A stretch of 64,000 nt of DNA from RGIG3159 sp034927685. Lineage in GTDB: Bacteria > Bacillota > Clostridia > Oscillospirales > Oscillospiraceae. The position numbers and the translations under genes are program-made. How positions within the stretch are numbered: the first letter of the stretch is position 1; each line of letters opens with the position of its first letter. The stretch spans positions 1 through 64,000 of the forward strand of contig JAYFPO010000024.1 in the NCBI GenBank assembly GCA_034927685.1, given 5' to 3'. Shown here in pieces: positions 59,780-64,000 of the stretch. The notes beneath the pieces are model-generated. The model worked only from the letters and a program-made list of their open reading frames with translations, was not told the DNA's origin and ran no database searches.

Positions 59780-60804
59780 AAACACTGTATCTGCGGGCGG
59801 AGGATCAGGAGACGCCCGCCATTGCCGCCCGGTTGATCCTGGAGGGAAAGCTGGTGGCGATTCCCACGGAGACGGTCTACGGCCTGGGGGCCAATGCGCT
59901 GGACCCCGCGGCCGCCCTGCGGATTTTTGAGGCCAAGGGCCGTCCGCAGGACAATCCCCTGATTATCCACATCGCCGATCCCGCCGATCTGGACCGATAT
60001 TGCCACGACATTCCGGAGAGCGCCCGCATGCTGGCGGCGCGGTTCTGGCCGGGGCCGCTGACCATGGTGCTGCCCGTGCGGGACAACGTGCCAAAGCGCA
60101 CGACCGCGGGCCTCGACACCGTGGCCATCCGCTGCCCCGAGGTGCCGGTTACCCGGGAAATCATCCGGCTGGCCGGAGTTCCCGTCGCCGCGCCGTCGGC
60201 CAACTTATCGGGAACGCCCTCTACAACCACGGCGGCGCACGTCCTGCATGACTACGGCATGGACGGCAAAATTGCGGCAGTGGTGGATGGCGGGCCCTGC
60301 CGGGTCGGCGTGGAGTCCACCATTGTGGACCTGCACGGGCCGCAGCCAAGCCTGCTGCGGCCCGGCGGCGTGACGCCGGAGCAGCTCCGGGCCGTGCTGG
60401 GCGAGCTCGCGGTGGACCGGGCCGTAGTCGCGCCGATCGACGGCGACGCCGTGGTGCGCGCACCGGGCATGAAGTATAAGCACTACGCGCCAAAGGGAGC
60501 CGTCATGATTTTGCGCGGCTCCGCCGAGGCCGCGGCAGCCTATGTCCGCGCCCATGCGGCGGCGGGCATGGCGGTTCTCTGCTATGAGGAGGAGCTTCCC
60601 CTGTACCGTGGGCTGACGGCGGAGGCCTACGGCCGGGAGGCGGACCCGGAATCTCTGGCCCACGGCCTGTTTGCCGCCCTGCGGGACATGGATGAGGCCG
60701 GTTACGAGACCATCTACGCGCGCTGCCCCGAGGGCGGCGGCGTGGGCTGCGCCGTGCGCAACCGGCTCAGCAAGGCGGCCGGATTCCACATTCTGGAGGT
60801 GTAG
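59776..60804 (+). CDS. L-threonylcarbamoyladenylate synthase, Sua5 type
   Basis: This enzyme makes the threonylcarbamoyl-AMP used for t6A in tRNAs. The 342-residue product has the YrdC core (VAIPTETVYGLGANALDPAA and FEAKGRPQDNPLIIHIADP, the KxR and nucleotide site) and a C-terminal Sua5 domain (about residues 225-342; APGMKYKHYAPKGAVMIL). It starts at ATG 59776 with a four-base overlap with prfA, an arrangement common in Firmicutes. The extra C-terminal domain separates it from the short TsaC form. Confidence 0.94.
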   Translation: MKTLYLRAEDQETPAIAARLILEGKLVAIPTETVYGLGANALDPAAALRIFEAKGRPQDNPLIIHIADPADLDRYCHDIPESARMLAARFWPGPLTMVLPVRDNVPKRTTAGLDTVAIRCPEVPVTREIIRLAGVPVAAPSANLSGTPSTTTAAHVLHDYGMDGKIAAVVDGGPCRVGVESTIVDLHGPQPSLLRPGGVTPEQLRAVLGELAVDRAVVAPIDGDAVVRAPGMKYKHYAPKGAVMILRGSAEAAAAYVRAHAAAGMAVLCYEEELPLYRGLTAEAYGREADPESLAHGLFAALRDMDEAGYETIYARCPEGGGVGCAVRNRLSKAAGFHILEV

Positions 60805-60807
60805 ACC

Positions 60808-61383
60808 ATGGTGATCGGTCTGACCGGCGGCTCCGGCTGCGGCAAGACCACAGCGCTGCGGGTGCTGCGGGAGCAAGGCGCCCAATGCCTGGACGCCGAC
60901 GAAATTTACCACGAGCTGCTGGGGTCGCACGGCCCCATGCTGGAGAAAATCGGCACGGTATTTCCCGGGACGGTGGAAGGAGATGCGCTGCTGCGGAAGG
61001 AACTGGGCAGGCAGGTGTTCGGCAGCCCGGCGGCGCTGCACACCCTGTCGGCGATTACCCACCCCTACGTCGTGGAGGAAATCCGGCGGCTGCTGCGCGG
61101 GCCGCTCTCCGTGATCGACGCCTTCGGCCTGATCGAAAGCGGCCTGGGGAAGCTATGCGACCACACGGTGGCGATCACGGCCCCGGCAGAGGCCCGCATT
61201 GCGCGGATCATGGACCGGGAGGGCGTTTCCCGGGACTACGCGGCGGCCCGCGTCGCTGCCCAACGCCCAAATGAGGCATTTTCCCGGGACTGCGAGTTTA
61301 CGCTTTGCAACGACAAAACACAGGCGGAGTTTGAAGTGCTCTGCCGGACGTTTTTTCAGAATCTGACTAGGGAGGAACGATAA
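60808..61383 (+). CDS. coaE: Dephospho-CoA kinase
   Basis: CoaE phosphorylates dephospho-CoA, the last step of CoA synthesis. The 191-residue product has the P-loop in GLTGGSGCGKTTALRVL, a following LDADEIYHELLGSHGP, and a lid region (DREGVSRDYAAARVAAQRP). The start is ATG 60808. It lies four bases after the Sua5 gene and is followed by an aminopeptidase at two bases. Confidence 0.95.
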   Translation: MVIGLTGGSGCGKTTALRVLREQGAQCLDADEIYHELLGSHGPMLEKIGTVFPGTVEGDALLRKELGRQVFGSPAALHTLSAITHPYVVEEIRRLLRGPLSVIDAFGLIESGLGKLCDHTVAITAPAEARIARIMDREGVSRDYAAARVAAQRPNEAFSRDCEFTLCNDKTQAEFEVLCRTFFQNLTREER

Positions 61384-61384
61384 T

Positions 61385-62758
61385 ATGGACATGGAACTGC
61401 TGTACGCGCCGCAAAACGGCTGGGACCGGGTGACCGGCGCGGACCGGGAGGAAATGACGGGCTACTGTCGCCGGTACATGGATTTCATGGACCGGGCCAA
61501 GACCGAGCGCGAGGCCGTCACGGAGACCATCCGTCTGGCGGAGGCACATGGCTTTGCCGCCTACCGGCCCGGCATGGACCTCAGGCCCGGAGACAAAATC
61601 TATCAAAACAACCGCGGCAAGGCAATCCTCCTCGCGGTGATCGGCGAAAAGCCGCTGTCGGAAGGCTGCCATATCGCGGCCGCCCACGCAGACTCTCCGC
61701 GGTTGGACCTGAAACCAAATCCGCTCTTTGAGGACAGCGAGCTGTGCTATCTGAAAACGCACTACTACGGCGGCATCAAGAAATACCAGTGGACCGCCGT
61801 GCCGCTGGCGCTCCACGGCGTGATTACCACGGTGGACGGCACGGTACATACCGTGATCATCGGGGAGGACGAGGGAGACCCGGTCTTTTGCGTCACCGAC
61901 CTGCTGATCCATCTGGCGGGCGACCAGATGAAAAAGACGTTGGGGGACGGCATCAGCGGCGAAAATCTGCAGGTGCTGTTCGGCTCTCGGCCCATCGGCG
62001 GCGAGGGAGGGGACCGCGTCAAACGCGGCGTCCTCAGCCTGCTCCACGAGAAATACGGCGTGGCGGAGGAGGACCTCCTGACCGCCGAGCTGACGCTGGT
62101 ACCCGCCGGCAAGGCCCGCGATGTGGGGCTGGACCGCAGCATGATGGCCGCCTACGGCCACGATGACCGGGTCTGCGCCTATGCGGAGTTCGAGCCCCTG
62201 CTGGAGCTCGGCGTGCCGGACAAGACCGCGGTCTGCGTTCTGGCGGACAAGGAGGAAATCGGCTCCATCGGCGTCTCCGGGATGCAGAGCCAGTTCTTCG
62301 AATCCTTTCTGGAGGACCTCTGTGAGAGCCAGGGCGTGAAGCTGCGCCGCTGCCTGGGCGCGTCGGTATGCCTGTCCGCCGACGTCTCCAACGCCTACGA
62401 TCCCCTCTATAGCGACACCTGCGACAAGCGCAATAACAGCCAGCTCAACTACGGCGTCGCCCTGTGCAAGTATACAGGCGCGCGGGGCAAGGCCGGCGCC
62501 TCCGACGCTTCCTCCGAGCTGTTTACGTCCATCCGCGCGCTGTTCAACCGGGAGGGCGTGTTCTGGCAGATCGCGGAGCTGGGCAAGGTGGACCAGGGCG
62601 GCGGCGGCACCGTGGCGGGCTATATGGCCAACCGCAACATCGACACGCTGGACGCCGGGGTCCCGGTGCTCTCCATGCACGCGCCCATGGAGATTGTCTC
62701 CAAGGTAGACGCCTATATGGCCAAAAAGGGAATGCGCGCCTTTTACCTGCAAAAATAG
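61385..62758 (+). CDS. apeB: M18-family aminopeptidase
   Basis: M18 metallo-aminopeptidases remove N-terminal acidic or neutral residues from cytosolic peptides. The 457-residue product has the metal and catalytic residues in HIAAAHADSPRLDLKPNPL, CVLADKEEIGSIGVSGMQ and the final VPVLSMHAPMEIVSKVDAY. The start is ATG 61385, with AGGAGG-like GGGAGG upstream at the coaE stop. It is probably in the prfA-Sua5-coaE transcript. Confidence 0.92.
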   Translation: MDMELLYAPQNGWDRVTGADREEMTGYCRRYMDFMDRAKTEREAVTETIRLAEAHGFAAYRPGMDLRPGDKIYQNNRGKAILLAVIGEKPLSEGCHIAAAHADSPRLDLKPNPLFEDSELCYLKTHYYGGIKKYQWTAVPLALHGVITTVDGTVHTVIIGEDEGDPVFCVTDLLIHLAGDQMKKTLGDGISGENLQVLFGSRPIGGEGGDRVKRGVLSLLHEKYGVAEEDLLTAELTLVPAGKARDVGLDRSMMAAYGHDDRVCAYAEFEPLLELGVPDKTAVCVLADKEEIGSIGVSGMQSQFFESFLEDLCESQGVKLRRCLGASVCLSADVSNAYDPLYSDTCDKRNNSQLNYGVALCKYTGARGKAGASDASSELFTSIRALFNREGVFWQIAELGKVDQGGGGTVAGYMANRNIDTLDAGVPVLSMHAPMEIVSKVDAYMAKKGMRAFYLQK

Positions 62759-62808
62759 CGGAACCTTTTCGCCACCTGCCGCATATGCTGTGGCGGGGGG
62801 CGTTTAGA

Positions 62809-63600
62809 ATGCGGTCGGATATTCTGGGATATACCTTTTGGGGCAGGCCGATTCTCTGCCTGCAGGGCGGCGACGGGCCGCGGCGGGTTTTGATCTGCGC
62901 GGCCCATCATGGCAGCGAGTGGATTACCATGCTGCTGCTCCGGCGGTTCTGGTCGGAGTTCTGCGTCCGGGGGGACTGGAGGAGGGCGGCCCATCTCTGG
63001 GTTGTGCCCTGCGTCAACCCGGACGGCTGCGCCCTGTCCATGGGACAGGTTGCGCCGTGGTCGCCGCAGTATCTCTGCGCCCGGAGCATTGCGCGGCGCG
63101 AGCCGGATTTGCCGTTCCCGTCCGGCTGGAAGGCCAACGGCCGGGGCGTGGATCTCAATCTCAACTACCCGGCCCTCTGGGACCAGGCGGTGGAAACAAA
63201 GGGCCTTGCCGGTCCCGCACCCCGGAACTGGCCCGGGCCGTGCCCATTTTCCGAGGAGGAGACGCGCCTTCTGGCCGAGCTGACGGTGCTGGCGGAGCCG
63301 GACGTGATGGTGACGCTGCACGCCCAGGGGGAGGAAATCTACTGGGAATTCGGCGGCATTCCCGTGGCGGGGGCCGAGTCCCTCGGTCGGCTTATGGCGG
63401 AAAGATCCGGCTACCGGCTGACGTCCGTGCCGCCGGAGTCGGCTTACGCCGGGTATAAGGACTGGTTCATTCAGGAATTCCGCCGCCCGGGCTACACGGT
63501 GGAGTGCGGCCTTGGGGAAAACCCGCTGCCCGTCCGGGAGACAGACCAAATTTATCGCGCGGTACGCCCAATTCTGCGGACTGCGCTGCTCGGCTGCTGA
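62809..63600 (+). CDS. M14-family zinc carboxypeptidase
   Basis: The 263-residue protein is an M14 peptidase, probably of the gamma-D-glutamyl-meso-DAP (MpaA/ENP1) kind that trims murein peptides. The zinc ligands are in CAAHHGSEWITMLLLRRF (HxxE) and MVTLHAQGEEIYWEFGG (third His), the substrate block is KANGRGVDLNLNYPALW, and the catalytic Glu is in GYTVECGLGENPLPVR. I chose ATG 62809 because GGCGGGGGG lies eight bases upstream. No signal peptide is seen, so it may be cytosolic. It follows the M18 gene by 50 bases. Confidence 0.85.
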   Translation: MRSDILGYTFWGRPILCLQGGDGPRRVLICAAHHGSEWITMLLLRRFWSEFCVRGDWRRAAHLWVVPCVNPDGCALSMGQVAPWSPQYLCARSIARREPDLPFPSGWKANGRGVDLNLNYPALWDQAVETKGLAGPAPRNWPGPCPFSEEETRLLAELTVLAEPDVMVTLHAQGEEIYWEFGGIPVAGAESLGRLMAERSGYRLTSVPPESAYAGYKDWFIQEFRRPGYTVECGLGENPLPVRETDQIYRAVRPILRTALLGC

Positions 63601-63696
63601 GTCTGCCATGGTTCCCGTGTTGTTCCGCGCCGGCATGGATTTGCCCCCTGCGGCGGCCTTCTCCCGCTCTCGTTTCGTGTGCCAATTCGGTTTTTC

Positions 63697-63725
63697 TTTA
63701 CAACGGCATAAAAAATGAGTATACT
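63697..63725 (+). promoter_or_regulatory. lepA promoter
   Basis: TTTACA (63697-63702) and TATACT (63720-63725) are 17 bases apart, about 30 bases before the lepA GTG start. Confidence 0.75.
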
Positions 63726-63757
63726 ACTAGACAGACTGAAATACGGAGGGAAACTTC

Positions 63758-64000
63758 GTGACGGAGCTGTCAAAAATTCGAAATTTTTCGATTATCGCCC
63801 ATATTGACCATGGAAAATCCACGCTGGCCGACCGAATGCTGGAGGCATGCAACACCGTGGAGGCCCGCGAGATGGAGGACCAGATTCTGGACTCCATGGA
63901 CCTCGAGCGGGAGCGGGGCATCACCATCAAGGCCCGCGCCGTCAAGCTGGACTACACGGCCGACGATGGGGAGCGCTATACGCTGAACCTGATCGACACG
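63758..64000 (+). CDS. lepA: Elongation factor 4 (LepA), 5' part
   Basis: LepA is a translational GTPase related to EF-G that acts on stalled or paused ribosomes and in initiation. Only the first 81 codons are in this window. They contain the G1 P-loop AHIDHGKSTLADRML and the G2/switch I RGITIKARAVKL; the window ends just before the G3 DTPGH. It starts at GTG 63758 with GGAGGG upstream. The gene continues past 64000. Confidence 0.95.
   Translation, partial: MTELSKIRNFSIIAHIDHGKSTLADRMLEACNTVEAREMEDQILDSMDLERERGITIKARAVKLDYTADDGERYTLNLIDT

Noticed and set aside
1..64000. CRISPR arrays, rRNA and tRNA genes
   Set aside because: I looked for regularly spaced direct repeats, the conserved rRNA blocks and cloverleaf patterns and found none; the only short repeats are intergenic hairpins and the IS-like pair.

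Overview
This window reads as a chromosomal segment of a spore-forming, anaerobic Clostridia, most likely an Oscillospiraceae-type gut bacterium (Oscillibacter/Flavonifractor/Lawsonibacter-like). That placement is inferred from gene content and style: high-GC genes, T-box leaders, a PerR plus reverse-rubrerythrin pair, SpoIIP, and Firmicutes gene orders such as glmU-prs-pth-mfd and rpsF-ssb-rpsR. No rRNA, tRNA or CRISPR array was found. From about 3 kb onward it is mostly dense housekeeping DNA; the first 2.7 kb is accessory.

Layout. 1-2716: an IS21-like end, a stand-alone RlmD-tail-like ORF, an AT-rich DUF2971 gene that looks acquired, and a HicB-like/DinB-like fusion. 2760-10313: a VanZ-like protein, queH-ung behind a palindromic promoter, adenine deaminase, a DMT transporter, a zinc-ribbon coiled-coil protein, an auxin-efflux-type carrier, and thiT under a TPP riboswitch. 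10515-18849: rluD, lspA, a VWA/MoxR pair with a Fur-family box, then mnmG-tatD-metG. 19024-25271: a phosphocholine-type module (HTH-LicC-LicA fusion, 60-residue membrane protein, NCS1 permease), rsmG and a split transketolase.

25366-36671: a VanW-domain protein, mfd, pth, prs and a GlmU whose uridyltransferase half looks degenerate, then rpsR-ssb-rpsF, spoIIP and tadA. 36782-42444: cardiolipin synthase, a CPA2-type antiporter, a histidine-kinase-like protein without its histidine, and cysK behind a Cys T-box. 42606-48477: hisS-aspS behind a second T-box, minD-mgsA, and perR-reverse rubrerythrin. 48621-57771: a dlt-like four-gene acylation operon, a HExxH lipoprotein, a polysaccharide deacetylase and an unrecognised membrane protein. 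57756-64000: rlmA, prfA, Sua5, coaE, an M18 aminopeptidase, an M14 carboxypeptidase and the start of lepA.

How the parts connect. Several units carry visible regulation: two nearly identical Fur-family boxes link the perR-rubrerythrin operon to the moxR-VWA operon; two T-boxes tie cysK and hisS-aspS to tRNA charging; a TPP riboswitch controls thiamine uptake; and palindromes lie at the promoters of queH, the licCA fusion and the histidine-kinase-like gene. Cell-envelope modification is a recurring theme (dlt-like operon, deacetylase, VanW protein, cardiolipin synthase, M14 peptidase, phosphocholine activation). All function calls come from reading motifs and gene order; no database search was run.
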